Shown here: one piece after another, positions 15,592 to 25,524 of the stretch | Position numbering within the stretch: the stretch's first letter is position 1 | How the letters are laid out: every line of letters begins with the position of its first letter | The notes under the pieces: model-generated | Told to the model about the DNA's origin: nothing | The model's input: only the letters and a program-made list of their open reading frames with translations | The model's database searches: none | NCBI GenBank assembly: GCA_963667535.2 | Contig: CAXXDU010000002.1 | Coordinates: 682,001-746,000, forward strand | Length of the DNA: 64,000 nt | Direction of reading: 5' to 3' | Source: UBA5614 sp963667535 | GTDB taxonomy: Bacteria > Cloacimonadota > Cloacimonadia > Cloacimonadales > Cloacimonadaceae | Made by a program: the position numbers and the translations under genes

Positions 15592-18423
15592 ATGGTCAAG
15601 CGAAGTATTATTTGGGTTTTAGTTTTGTTTTTCGTAACGGCGCTCTTTGCAGAAATCGGGACTGCAGAGACGATTTCCGACTTTACCAATTCCATCCAGT
15701 TTGGTGGTCGACAGGCTGTTTATGCTAATGGCGATACGATACAACTGTGTTATGTAAAACATTTATCAATGTATCCGGTAACTGTCAATGGCGGACACAC
15801 ATATTTTGCTTCATCTTATGATGGGGGTCTGACTTTTCCAATTAACAGGACAATTGGTGTTACACCGGATGGCGCACCTACTTTATGCAAAAGCGGACAG
15901 ACCATCATTGTTACTTTTACCAGCGGTGGGTATTTATTTAGGGCAGTATCTAATGATAATGGGGTAACTTTTCATTATGAGCCCCCGTATCCTGAGCCGG
16001 AATTCCCCAATATTCCCGCCAGTGACAGATTACCCATAACGGACATGCATGACGGTGAATTTCACAGCATATATGCCAACAAGGAATACACACCGGATTT
16101 TTATAAACTGGAAGAACCCTTTTCACAGTTTTACGGAAGGTTCACTGCTCATGACAAAACGAGCAATGACACACCTGCCTATTACTGGGGACCGGATGTA
16201 ATTGAAGGCACTGTCAGAGTCAATGGTGATTTGTGGATTAAACAATTGGGTGGAGGCACCAATAACGGCTGGCCCACGTTTAAGGGTCCAGTGTATGTTT
16301 CAGGTCAGATTCAATCATACAGCGGCACTCCGCCTTATTTGCAGGTATTCCGGGGAGATTATTTGGAACATGTTCCGGAAGTAGCGTTAAATCCGGAAAT
16401 CACGCCAGCTAATATAACAACAATCGGACCGGCTGATAATGACCCCAACCGGATCATGATGGTAACCGTTAATGGAAATTCTTATACAACCATGATTGGA
16501 CAAATATTAACCACCGGAGTAGATACATTGTGGGTTTATACAGATTATCCTACCACAAGCGGAACACCACTTTATGCAAACGTTGTGCCGCATGTGGATA
16601 CACTTTGGACAGTAGGTCCGGCAGGTGTTTGCAGTAATAACACCATGAAGGTGAATTCCACACTTTGGATAAAGGGTAATTTCAGTGGTAAACAGGTATG
16701 GTATTCATCGGATAATGTATATCTGATTGATGATATCACGTTAAGCGGTACACCGGTGGGAGATTGTCCTGACGGCACTGTTTCCGTAAGCAGTTATAAT
16801 GCCTTTGATAAAGTGGCTATTGTCTCCGGCAAAAACATCATCATCAAATATGGTTACAAAGACCCGGTTACGAATATCAGAATGAAACCAAACTGCAATG
16901 ATATCTGGATTTATGCCAGCCTTTATGCATTGGGAGAAGGTAATGGAAATGTTCATGAAGATGGAGTCTTCACTTTTGAGTATCAGCATCCGCATCCCTC
17001 TGTTCCCGCTGTGACAATGGCTGATTCGCTCTTTGATAATATCGATATGCATAGAAGACCTTTCCCTCAAACCGGTATAAGTCCCTGGCCCGGCAATATT
17101 GACTATCCCTATTACAATCCACTCTGGCCGGAAGGAAATCCAACCATGGAGCGTGGTACAGTGCACGTTTGGGGCTCCATTACCCAGCGCAGACGCGGAT
17201 TTATGCACAGAGGTTTAGCTGATGCAGATTACCCCAATCCAGTCGGTTCATGGAATCCTGCCATTGATTATTGTGGAGGTCCTGCCGGAAATGCTTACGC
17301 CGACCCTGTCTTGAATACCGTTTTTACTCCGGTAAACGCTGCCGGTGCTACCGGAGCAGGCGTAGGCTATAATAAGGATATCCACTTCGATTCCAGAATC
17401 AGAAGCGAAACCTTCGGTTTTAACCCCTGGAATTTTGGATTAACGGTCGCCTATATCACAGAAACCGGAACCTGGCAGACGGAAACTGTAAAGTATGATA
17501 ACATCGATATGGTAACCAAAGCTTATAACCGCAAAAATGCCCATACCCTCTTCTCCGTTAATGACAGATTGTATCAGTATCAGAATAACGTGATTTCTGA
17601 TTTCCCAATCCTGAATGAGCCTAAAGGCAATATCGTTCAGCTCAATCATCTGGATACAGAACATGCTTTGATTCAGATGCACGATAAAGACATAAATTTC
17701 TATAATTATTTAACAGCAACTCCGGATTCTATTCACGTGTTTTGCTTAGATTTGGATAATGGAGTGGCAGCTCCGGTTCTGGATAGCTATGTGCCTACGG
17801 AAATGAATGATATTGCTGTTTTGAATAATGGCTTAAAGATATATGCCCAAACCAATGACCTTGATGAAGTGGTCTTCTATTCAATCAATAGCAACAACCA
17901 AATGAGCCAGTTGTATACCTGGAATCCCAATCAACCTGCTCTGAATGGGGCAACTTACAATTTTTCCAGAGCAAGGCTGCATATCGTTCCTTCGGGGATT
18001 GATTCCTTTTATGTGTTTATCTGGGTGCCCTTTAATGTACTCAATAATCCCCTGCTCCCTATTTTAACTAATGGCACCATGTATATGGCGCGGGGTTCTT
18101 TAGCCAATACCGGCATTGACGATGATCAGTTGGTATCCATCCCTGAGCTGATACCATCAGTTTTCATTAGCCCCAATCCGTTCAGAAGCCTTACAACCCT
18201 TGCTGTAAATCTGCCCAAAAACAGTAATCTGGATATGAAAATCTATAACATCAAAGGTGAACTGATTAAATCCTTCAAAAATGAATATAAGAACCTGGGA
18301 ACGCATAAGCTGACCTGGGATGGAAGAGACAATCAAGGCAAGGCTGTATCCTCCGGTATTTACTATTACCGTTGCGAAACAGACAATAATCATCTGACGG
18401 GGAAAATGGTGTTGCTCAAATAA
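15592..18423 (+). CDS. Large secreted protein with C-terminal sorting domain
   Basis: 943 residues. GGAGGAAAGAA before ATG 15592 decides the start, which opens a signal peptide (MVKRSIIWVLVLFFVTALFA). Residues about 40-130 contain BNR/sialidase-like phrases (SSYDGGLTF, VSNDNGVTF), suggesting a beta-propeller-like fold. A long beta-rich middle with repeated TLWIKG / TLWVYTDYP phrases follows. The C-terminus (ISPNPFRSLTTLAVNL, IYNIKGELIKSF, WDGRD, SSGIYYYR, KMVLLK) is the sorting domain shared with other proteins here. It is probably a surface or released protein; the ligand is unknown. A terminator follows directly. Confidence 0.85.
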   Translation: MVKRSIIWVLVLFFVTALFAEIGTAETISDFTNSIQFGGRQAVYANGDTIQLCYVKHLSMYPVTVNGGHTYFASSYDGGLTFPINRTIGVTPDGAPTLCKSGQTIIVTFTSGGYLFRAVSNDNGVTFHYEPPYPEPEFPNIPASDRLPITDMHDGEFHSIYANKEYTPDFYKLEEPFSQFYGRFTAHDKTSNDTPAYYWGPDVIEGTVRVNGDLWIKQLGGGTNNGWPTFKGPVYVSGQIQSYSGTPPYLQVFRGDYLEHVPEVALNPEITPANITTIGPADNDPNRIMMVTVNGNSYTTMIGQILTTGVDTLWVYTDYPTTSGTPLYANVVPHVDTLWTVGPAGVCSNNTMKVNSTLWIKGNFSGKQVWYSSDNVYLIDDITLSGTPVGDCPDGTVSVSSYNAFDKVAIVSGKNIIIKYGYKDPVTNIRMKPNCNDIWIYASLYALGEGNGNVHEDGVFTFEYQHPHPSVPAVTMADSLFDNIDMHRRPFPQTGISPWPGNIDYPYYNPLWPEGNPTMERGTVHVWGSITQRRRGFMHRGLADADYPNPVGSWNPAIDYCGGPAGNAYADPVLNTVFTPVNAAGATGAGVGYNKDIHFDSRIRSETFGFNPWNFGLTVAYITETGTWQTETVKYDNIDMVTKAYNRKNAHTLFSVNDRLYQYQNNVISDFPILNEPKGNIVQLNHLDTEHALIQMHDKDINFYNYLTATPDSIHVFCLDLDNGVAAPVLDSYVPTEMNDIAVLNNGLKIYAQTNDLDEVVFYSINSNNQMSQLYTWNPNQPALNGATYNFSRARLHIVPSGIDSFYVFIWVPFNVLNNPLLPILTNGTMYMARGSLANTGIDDDQLVSIPELIPSVFISPNPFRSLTTLAVNLPKNSNLDMKIYNIKGELIKSFKNEYKNLGTHKLTWDGRDNQGKAVSSGIYYYRCETDNNHLTGKMVLLK

Positions 18424-18452
18424 GCATATTATTCCCGGACTTATAATTAATA

Positions 18453-18487
18453 AATCCCTCCCGGCTTCACTGGGAGGGATTTTTATT
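18453..18487 (+). terminator. Rho-independent terminator
   Basis: AATCCCTCCCGG, loop CTTCA, CTGGGAGGGATT, then TTTTATT. The stem is GC-rich and starts about 30 bases after the stop of the secreted-protein gene. Confidence 0.9.
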
Positions 18488-18661
18488 ATGTGCCGTGTAT
18501 TTTCTCACTTGCTTTTTACTTACGCATGGTTAAAATATATATAATTGGGATATAGAACATATCCGCCGCTTACTTAAACATTTTAAACGTTCAAGCCAAC
18601 GACGAATATTACGTACAGCAATTGGCCACTTCCTATGTAACAGGATTAGCAAAAGGTTGTT

Positions 18662-20152
18662 ATGAAAATACTTCTTGTATACCCTCGTTGCCCGGAAACC
18701 TTCTGGAGCTTTAAATATGCTCTCAGATTTGTATCAAAGAAAGCCGGTGGACCACCCCTCGGTCTGCTTACAGTAGCCTCGATACTACCATCTCACTGGG
18801 AGAAACGGCTTATCGATATGAACATTTGTCCATTGGCAGATAATGATATACAGTGGGCTGATTATGTTTTTATCGGAGCTATGTCAATCCAATACGAGTC
18901 AACCAAAGCCGTTTTGAGCAGATGTAAGTCATTAAACATTAAGACTGTTGCCGGTGGTCCACTCTTTTCTACCAGATATGCAGAATTTACCAATGTCGAT
19001 CATTTTGTCCTGAATGAAGCAGAAATCACCCTTCCACAATTTCTGGATGATTTAGCCAAAGGAGAAGCAAAACCGCTTTATCGGACTGACGAATGGGCGG
19101 ATATAGCCTTGACACCCATTCCAAGCTGGAACCTGATAAACTCCAGACATTATGCTTCTATGTGTTTGCAGTATTCCAGAGGCTGTCCGCATGATTGCAG
19201 TTTTTGTGATATCACAGTCTTGTATGGACGTTCTCCACGCACGAAGAGCAAGGAACAAATCATTGCAGAACTGGATAGTTTATACATCTCCGGTTGGCGT
19301 GGTCCGGTCTTCTTTGTGGATGATAACTTTATCGGGAATAAAGCTAAAATCAAGCAAACCATCTTACCTGCCATCATTGACTGGATGGAAGCGCACAAAC
19401 ACCCATTTGTCTTTAATACAGAGTGTACAATCACCCTGGCAGATGATGAAGAGCTGATGAATCTGATGGCAAGAGCCGGATTTATCACCGTCTTTGTCGG
19501 TATTGAATCTCCCAATGAAGAGAGTCTGGCAGAATGCGGGAAACATACCAATACCAATCGTGACCTGCTTGTCTCCATCAGGAAAATTCAAAATCATGGC
19601 ATTGAGATACAGGGTGGGTTTATTGTAGGTTTTGACAGCGACCCTATCAGTATCTTTGACAAGGTAACCAATTTTATCCAGGCAAGCGGTATAGCAACTG
19701 CTATGGTCGGCTTGCTTAATGCACCCAATGGAACCAAGCTGTATAATGCTCTTAAAAAGGAAGACAGGATTATTAATTCCATGTCCGGGGATAATACAGA
19801 TTGGTCGATGAATTTTAAGCCGAAAATGAATTATGGTGTTCTTTTGAAAGGTTATGCAGATATTCTGTCACGTATCTATGCTCCAAAGCACTATTATGCG
19901 AGGGTGCAGAACTTTCTGACTGAGTACAAACCCATACAGAAACAAAGCCATCTCATCACAAGATATGATATATCTGCCTTTCTAAAATCGATATTTGTGC
20001 TGGGAGTAGTCGGCAAAGAACGTTACCATTACTGGAAGCTCTTTTTCTGGTCAATATTCCGTCATCCCAAACTCTTTCCTCAGGCTATCACATTTGCAAT
20101 TTATGGCTTTCATTTCCGCAAAGTCATGGAACACTATGTCAGTTTAATTTGA
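18662..20152 (+). CDS. B12-binding radical SAM protein with DUF4070-like C-terminus
   Basis: 496 residues. The N-terminal 150 residues look like a cobalamin-binding Rossmann domain (ILLVYPRCPETFWSFKYAL, PPLGLLTVASILP, VAGGPLF, LNEAE). The radical SAM core carries CPHDCSFC (Cys175, Cys179, Cys182), which binds the [4Fe-4S] cluster that cleaves S-adenosylmethionine; EFAGFITVFVGIE-like and GFIVGFDSD segments continue the barrel. The last 150 residues match the DUF4070 type found in HpnP-like and related enzymes. It probably methylates or rearranges a lipid or other unactivated carbon, but the substrate cannot be named; no hopanoid gene is nearby. The ribosome site is weak (AAAAGGTTGTT). Confidence 0.88.
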   Translation: MKILLVYPRCPETFWSFKYALRFVSKKAGGPPLGLLTVASILPSHWEKRLIDMNICPLADNDIQWADYVFIGAMSIQYESTKAVLSRCKSLNIKTVAGGPLFSTRYAEFTNVDHFVLNEAEITLPQFLDDLAKGEAKPLYRTDEWADIALTPIPSWNLINSRHYASMCLQYSRGCPHDCSFCDITVLYGRSPRTKSKEQIIAELDSLYISGWRGPVFFVDDNFIGNKAKIKQTILPAIIDWMEAHKHPFVFNTECTITLADDEELMNLMARAGFITVFVGIESPNEESLAECGKHTNTNRDLLVSIRKIQNHGIEIQGGFIVGFDSDPISIFDKVTNFIQASGIATAMVGLLNAPNGTKLYNALKKEDRIINSMSGDNTDWSMNFKPKMNYGVLLKGYADILSRIYAPKHYYARVQNFLTEYKPIQKQSHLITRYDISAFLKSIFVLGVVGKERYHYWKLFFWSIFRHPKLFPQAITFAIYGFHFRKVMEHYVSLI

Positions 20153-20233
20153 CAAGTATACTCCTTGTACAAGTCATGATAATAATGAATTTCACTAAGT
20201 AGTATAAGTTTGTCTACAAGCAGGGAGCTTACT

Positions 20234-22756
20234 ATGAACGAAAAACCTTTTACCTTCTGGAGCCTGCCTCAGGCTGAGATTCTGGCTAAACTGGAAACAT
20301 CAACAAATGGATTATCGCTTGATACAGTCAGGCAAAGACAAAAACAGAATGCCAAAAACACTCTGAAAAAGACAAAATCACATAGCTCATTAAAACTTTT
20401 CATTACGCAGTTTACCAGTCCCATCATACTCATTCTTATTTTTGCTTCACTGCTCTCAATCATTTTGCATGACCACACAGACGCAATAATAATCCTCACT
20501 ATCGTTATGGTTAGCGGTCTTTTAGGATTCTTTCAGGAACGGGGTGCTGCTAATGCTGTTGCAAAGCTGCTTTCGCTGGTACAGGTTCAGGCGTGCGTAT
20601 TACGAGAGGGTAAAACTTATGATATTCCCGTTGAAGATGTAGTTCCCGGAGATATTGTTATTCTCGATGCCGGTGACATTATACCGGGAGACAGCCTGAT
20701 TCTGGAATCCCAGGACCTCTATGTGGATGAAGCTTCTCTGACCGGCGAGACTTTTCCTGTAGATAAGTCAGCAGGAGTAATACCTGCCGATACAGTTTTG
20801 CTGTCACGTTCCAATGCAGTATGGATGGGAACCCATGTTATCAGCGGAGATGCTAAAATCCTGGTCATATTTACGGGTAATGAGACAGAATTTGGTAAAG
20901 TAAGTGACCGCTTATCTCTCAAGCCTCAGGAAACAGAATTTGAACGTGGGATACGCAGATTTGGCTACATGCTGATGGAAATCACCATTGTCATCGTCTT
21001 TATCATCTTTGCGGTAAACGTCTATCTGCATCGTCCTGTAATGGATTCCCTGCTCTTTTCCATGGCTTTGGCAGTAGGGCTTACTCCTCAGTTACTACCT
21101 GCAATTATCAGTATCAACCTCTCCCATGGAGCAAGGAATATGGCAAAGCACAAGGTCATTGTCAAACGTCTTGCGTCCATAGAAAATTTTGGCTCCATGA
21201 ATGTACTCTGTTCTGATAAGACAGGCACGCTGACTGAAGGGACCGTCAAGCTCCAATCCACGCTTGGTGCCACAGGTGAGTCCAGTGACAAGGTATTGCT
21301 ATACTCTTATCTTAATGCTTCTTTCGAATCTGGATTTACCAATCCGATAGACCAGGCTATCCGTGATCACAAAACCCTGGATATCTCCGGTTATCAGAAG
21401 TTGAATGAAGTTCCTTATGACTTTATCCGCAGACGGCTGAGTGTGCTTACTTCGGAAGGGGATAAACGATTAATGATAACCAAAGGAGCTTTGGCAAATA
21501 TTCTGGAAGTCTGTTCCAGTGCAGAACTGGCTGATGGTAGTCTGTCCGATATATCAGGCATCAAAGCAGGAATAGATAAGCTTTATACCGAAAACAGCGC
21601 TATGGGCTACAGAATATTGGGGGTGGCATACAGATATCTGGACAAGGACAAGGATTTCGGCAAAGATAGCGAAACTGATATGACATTTCTCGGATTTCTG
21701 GTACTCTTTGACCCGCTAAAAGACAATATTAAAGAGGTTATCGCAAAACTAAAGAAAACCGGAGTTCATCTAAAAGTTATTACCGGCGATAATCATCTCG
21801 TTGCTGCAAAACTAGGTGCGGATGTGGGTTTAACATCTCCTGTAATTCTAACCGGAAAGGAATTGAATGAGATAAGTACACGCGCTTTACCTATGAGGGC
21901 TGCACGTACAAATATCTTTGCTGAAGTGGAACCCAACCAGAAGGAACGCATCATCCTTGCTCTGCAAAAAGCAGGATATGTGGTGGGCTATATGGGAGAT
22001 GGCATCAATGATGCTTCAGCTTTACATGTTGCTGATGTGGGAATCTCTGTCAATACTGCGGCAGATGTTGCCAAAGAAGCTGCGGATATAGTTCTGTTGG
22101 AAAAGGATATTGGCGTGCTTGCCGAAGGCGTGAGTCTGGGTCGCACCACCTTTGCCAACACTCTGAAATATGTGTTTATGGCAACCAGCGCTAATTTTGG
22201 CAATATGTTCAGTATGGCCGGAGCTTCGTTGTTTTTGCCTTTCCTGCCCCTATTACCCAAACAGGTGCTCTTAACCAATCTGATGACCGATTTTCCCGAA
22301 ATGAATATAGCAACAGATGCTGTAGATGATGAAATGGTGGCAGTTCCCAGACGCTGGAATATCAGGTTTATCCGTAAATTCATGATAACCTTCGGGTTAG
22401 TAAGCTCAATTTTTGACTATCTCACTTTCGCAGTCCTGCTCTTTATTTTACATGCCAATCCGGCGGAATTCAGGACAGGTTGGTTTGTGGAATCTGTAAT
22501 TTCAGCTTCACTGATAGTCCTGGTTATTCGTACCCGCAAGGTATTCTTTAGAAGTAAACCGGGTAAAGCCCTGCTCATCGCCACAATCTCGGTTGTTGCT
22601 TTAACTCTGATTATACCATTCACTCCTCTGGTCGGTCTGATGGGATTCGTAGCGCTTCCCATGAAGTTCATGGTGTTTCTTGTAATGATAATTGTGACTT
22701 ACATAGCCACTACAGAAATTGCCAAACATTTCTTTTACAAATATGTGAAAGATTAG
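20234..22756 (+). CDS. mgtA: Magnesium-translocating P-type ATPase (MgtA type)
   Basis: 840 residues, close to the family's 850-900. All P-type landmarks are present: SLTGETFPVDKS (TGET near 170), CSDKTGTLTEG with the phosphorylated Asp near 328, MITKGALANILEVC, GDNHLVAAKLG and MGDGINDASALHVADVGISV. The MgtA-specific tail MTDFPEMNIATDAVDDE and the six-helix C-terminal bundle mark it as Mg2+ importing rather than Ca2+. The start at 20234 (MNEKPFTFW) has CAGGGAGC before it. Magnesium leader or riboswitch features were not evident in the 80-bp upstream gap. Confidence 0.93.
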   Translation: MNEKPFTFWSLPQAEILAKLETSTNGLSLDTVRQRQKQNAKNTLKKTKSHSSLKLFITQFTSPIILILIFASLLSIILHDHTDAIIILTIVMVSGLLGFFQERGAANAVAKLLSLVQVQACVLREGKTYDIPVEDVVPGDIVILDAGDIIPGDSLILESQDLYVDEASLTGETFPVDKSAGVIPADTVLLSRSNAVWMGTHVISGDAKILVIFTGNETEFGKVSDRLSLKPQETEFERGIRRFGYMLMEITIVIVFIIFAVNVYLHRPVMDSLLFSMALAVGLTPQLLPAIISINLSHGARNMAKHKVIVKRLASIENFGSMNVLCSDKTGTLTEGTVKLQSTLGATGESSDKVLLYSYLNASFESGFTNPIDQAIRDHKTLDISGYQKLNEVPYDFIRRRLSVLTSEGDKRLMITKGALANILEVCSSAELADGSLSDISGIKAGIDKLYTENSAMGYRILGVAYRYLDKDKDFGKDSETDMTFLGFLVLFDPLKDNIKEVIAKLKKTGVHLKVITGDNHLVAAKLGADVGLTSPVILTGKELNEISTRALPMRAARTNIFAEVEPNQKERIILALQKAGYVVGYMGDGINDASALHVADVGISVNTAADVAKEAADIVLLEKDIGVLAEGVSLGRTTFANTLKYVFMATSANFGNMFSMAGASLFLPFLPLLPKQVLLTNLMTDFPEMNIATDAVDDEMVAVPRRWNIRFIRKFMITFGLVSSIFDYLTFAVLLFILHANPAEFRTGWFVESVISASLIVLVIRTRKVFFRSKPGKALLIATISVVALTLIIPFTPLVGLMGFVALPMKFMVFLVMIIVTYIATTEIAKHFFYKYVKD

Positions 22757-22815
22757 CAAGTGAGGAAAACTGCGTTCATTCAGATAAATTGCTTATGCTA
22801 TAATGCTCCAAACTG

Positions 22816-23217
22816 TTATTTTGTATAAAACATGTTCATCATACCGGTCAGGCAATTGGGATTGATTCTGTTTTTATAGATTGAGCCTCTTGCCCATACT
22901 GTTACAGTACCGGGTTCTGCGGCATTCAATTCGATATAATACAAGACACCGCCGGTACTAAATGACATGCTTTCTTTGATAAAAGCGTGAGCAGGCGAGA
23001 TTTCCAGCAGGATATACTTACGGTGCATACAGAGCTTTTGTACACGATTGATAAATTCTTCTCTGGTCAAAGCTGATTTACCGCTCACTTTCTTCCAGGA
23101 TTTACGTGCTCCGTAACTACTGGTACGTAAAGTAGAGATTGCATAATAAATAGGTATTACAATAATCATGGCGATTATCATAGATACTAACAGATTGATA
23201 TTTTGGTAATAAAGCAT
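22816..23217 (-). CDS. Membrane-anchored protein, unknown function
   Basis: 133 residues: one N-terminal membrane segment (INLLVSMIIAMIIVIPIYYAI), then a soluble domain of about 100 residues (ALTREEFINRVQKLC..., GGVLYYIELN, GTVTVWARGS). The start is taken at ATG 23217 with GTGAGGTGAAA upstream; a GTG two codons earlier overlaps the ribosome site. No family is recognised. It is convergent with mgtA, with 59 bp between the stops. Confidence 0.7.
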   Translation of the reverse strand: MLYYQNINLLVSMIIAMIIVIPIYYAISTLRTSSYGARKSWKKVSGKSALTREEFINRVQKLCMHRKYILLEISPAHAFIKESMSFSTGGVLYYIELNAAEPGTVTVWARGSIYKNRINPNCLTGMMNMFYTK

Positions 23218-23398
23218 TTTCACCTCACAAAGTAACGCTTTGAAATTTCAACGGTGATGTCAATTAATAATTGATTACGAACTTCTTTTTTAATACTCAA
23301 ACTCACAAAACATCCACTTATTATCCAAAGGTCATATTACTCAGCCAAAATTCCTTGTTCATTTATCCGTCATTATTCATTCATTATTCATCTTGCTT

Positions 23399-23575
23399 TA
23401 AGTGCACATAGATTGCTCTTAAGACACCCACATGACACCCACATGACACCCCCATGACTCCCAGATGAACATAGGCGAATCATTGGAGTAGCAAAGGCGC
23501 AGCACCCACGTATATTATGCACAATCTAAGTTCACTTAAAGAAAGATTAATAATGGATAAAAGAAGGGGAAACTA
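23399..23575 (-). repeat. Three-copy dispersed element with 11-bp minisatellite, copy 1
   Basis: Relative to the copies at 55748 and 62098 this one is inverted. It shares AGCACCCACGTATATTA, then a TAAG(T)-type block and AGAAAGATTAAT. The interior has four tandem 11-bp units, GACACCCACAT and variants, at 23422-23465. The end AGTGCACATAGATTG matches the far end of the other copies (CAATCTATGTTCATTTAGAG). The rest of the 427-bp gap (23218-23644) is AT-rich and shows no gene. Confidence 0.75.
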
Positions 23576-23644
23576 ATAAGCTAAGGCTAAAAAGCTAAGG
23601 GGAATGATTGAATGAGGGATAGAGAAAGAATCAGGAGAAATAGT

Positions 23645-24991
23645 CTATTCGTGTTCGCTTTCTACGCTGACCAGTATTTTATAGATAAAGGCAAAAGCAA
23701 GTCCTGTGGTGAAAAAGTCCGTTAAAGGCAGGGCATAAATCATACCATCAAAGCCAAAGAATTTATTCAGCAAGATTATCGCCGGAATGTATACCAATCC
23801 CATACGGGAAATGGAGAGGATAAATGAAGCCATGCCTTTGCCCATTGCCTGCAAAGCGCTGCCAAACTGCATCTGCACTGCCGCAAAGATAATGGCAAAA
23901 GTATAGACGCGTAAAATCTGGCTGCCTATGGCAACAACTTCTGCGTTTTTAATAAAGATAATCATCGTGTATTTGGAAAAAAAGATAAAGAGGACGGTAA
24001 ACACAGCCGAAAGTCCGAGAGCATAAACAATTGCTGTATTGAGCACATGTTTCAAACGCAATTTATTACCGGCGCCATAGCTGTAGCCAATCAAAGGTTG
24101 TACACCGATAGCCAGCCCGATAAAGATAAAGATGGGAATTGTAAATACCCGCATTGCCACACCCATGGCAGCAACAGTATTATCGCCATAACCAGAAGCG
24201 ATATTGTAAGATATGGCATTACCCACGCTCATCATGAACTGACTGAGAGAAGAAGGAAAACCTATCTTAAGAATTTCTTTTAAAACATTCCATTTGAGAG
24301 AAAGATACTTCAAAGCAGGTGTAGCCAGGCTTTTTCCTCTTAAGTAAAAAGAAATATAGTAGCATAACGCTACGCCATTACCAATAACAGTAGCAATAGC
24401 AGCGCCTCTTACACCCTGATGCATCCAGAGGATAAAGATGGGGTCGAGAATTATATTTGTTCCTGTCCCCAGCAGCATTCCGATTAAAGAATGTTTAGCA
24501 GCGCCTTCCGCCCGCACCATTTGGCTGGTGGTAAAATTTAGCATACTGATAATACTGCCGGCAAAGATGATTTTCATATAATCAGAAGCGAAGCCATAAG
24601 TATTTGTGCTAGCTCCTGAGGCTTTCAGAATTTCCGGGAGAAAGATAAATCCCAATACTGTGACCAGAGCTGAGATAATGGCGGTGGAAGACCAGGCAAT
24701 CGTGGCTGTTACTCTGGCGCCAATATAGTCTTTCTCTCCCAAAAGGCGGGAGATGTAAGAGGCAGCACCATTACCAAAGATACCTGAGATTGCCATTTGC
24801 ATCATAAAAATGGGAAGTGTTATCGTGACAGCAGCAACCTGATAAGGGTCATTGAGTTTGCCAACAAAGAAAGTATCAGTGAGATTATAGAGTATTTGCA
24901 CAATCATGCCGAGAATAGTGGGGACTGCAAGTTGCAGAATGGCTTTTGACGCAGGCATTTCGCCCAGAATATAGAGTCTTTTCTTATCCAT
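23645..24991 (-). CDS. MATE-family efflux transporter
   Basis: 448 residues with twelve hydrophobic segments in two matching halves. The pattern LAVPTILGMIVQILYNLTDTFFVGKLNDPYQVAAVTITLPI at the N-terminus and GIFGNGAASYISRLLGEKD is typical of MATE (DinF/NorM-like) exporters, which extrude organic cations and drugs in exchange for Na+ or H+. The start at 24991 (MDKKRLYI) is preferred because GGAG stands 7 bases before it. It stands alone. Confidence 0.93.
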   Translation of the reverse strand: MDKKRLYILGEMPASKAILQLAVPTILGMIVQILYNLTDTFFVGKLNDPYQVAAVTITLPIFMMQMAISGIFGNGAASYISRLLGEKDYIGARVTATIAWSSTAIISALVTVLGFIFLPEILKASGASTNTYGFASDYMKIIFAGSIISMLNFTTSQMVRAEGAAKHSLIGMLLGTGTNIILDPIFILWMHQGVRGAAIATVIGNGVALCYYISFYLRGKSLATPALKYLSLKWNVLKEILKIGFPSSLSQFMMSVGNAISYNIASGYGDNTVAAMGVAMRVFTIPIFIFIGLAIGVQPLIGYSYGAGNKLRLKHVLNTAIVYALGLSAVFTVLFIFFSKYTMIIFIKNAEVVAIGSQILRVYTFAIIFAAVQMQFGSALQAMGKGMASFILSISRMGLVYIPAIILLNKFFGFDGMIYALPLTDFFTTGLAFAFIYKILVSVESEHE

Positions 24992-25218
24992 TATATACTC
25001 CATATCCGGTGTTTGCCATTGGTAGCAATGTTCTTCTCAGTATGCTTGAAGATAAGTCCATTAAGATTGTTCCCTGTTACTGTTATTCTTTAGAGTGAGG
25101 AATATTTACCACGATTATATGTCAAGCATACTTGCTGTTGTCTGATTTTACTTGCCAGAAAATTTAAATTCATCCAGAGGTTTTTATGAAAACAAAAAAT
25201 TCTGATAGTGGAGAGAAT

Positions 25219-25509
25219 ATGAAAACTACCTGGATTTTACTGATGATATTGATTGTAACATGTCTGCTTTTAACTGCCTGTGCACCCGGTTCAACTGAAT
25301 TTAAGCCTAAGCCTGCCGGCTTCTTCTGGGGTATCTGGCATGGCTGGATAGCACCTGTTTCCTTAATCTGGCATCTTTTTAATCCGGCTGTCCGTATTTA
25401 CGAGACTAATAATAGCGGTGGCTGGTATGACTTAGGGTTTTATGGAGCCATTGTTGGCGGTTTTGGCAGTTTCGCTTTTACCAGAAAGAGAAGAAAGTGT
25501 GACGATTAG
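25219..25509 (+). CDS. Small lipoprotein with C-terminal membrane segment
   Basis: 96 residues from ATG 25219, chosen because GGAGAG precedes it; an upstream ATG at 25186 is also possible. The lipobox LLTAC gives a lipidated cysteine. The mature part is rich in Trp and Gly (FFWGIWHGWIAPVSLIWHLFNP) and ends in a short hydrophobic GFYGAIVGGFGSFAF and a positive tail RKRRK. Similar short YIEGIA/GFYGAIVG-like lipoproteins are known from many bacteria without a function. Confidence 0.75.
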   Translation: MKTTWILLMILIVTCLLLTACAPGSTEFKPKPAGFFWGIWHGWIAPVSLIWHLFNPAVRIYETNNSGGWYDLGFYGAIVGGFGSFAFTRKRRKCDD

Positions 25510-25524
25510 AGCATAGTATTGTAA

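Noticed and set aside
23422..23465. Short direct repeats as a CRISPR
   Set aside because: 11-bp units without spacers; part of a three-copy dispersed element.
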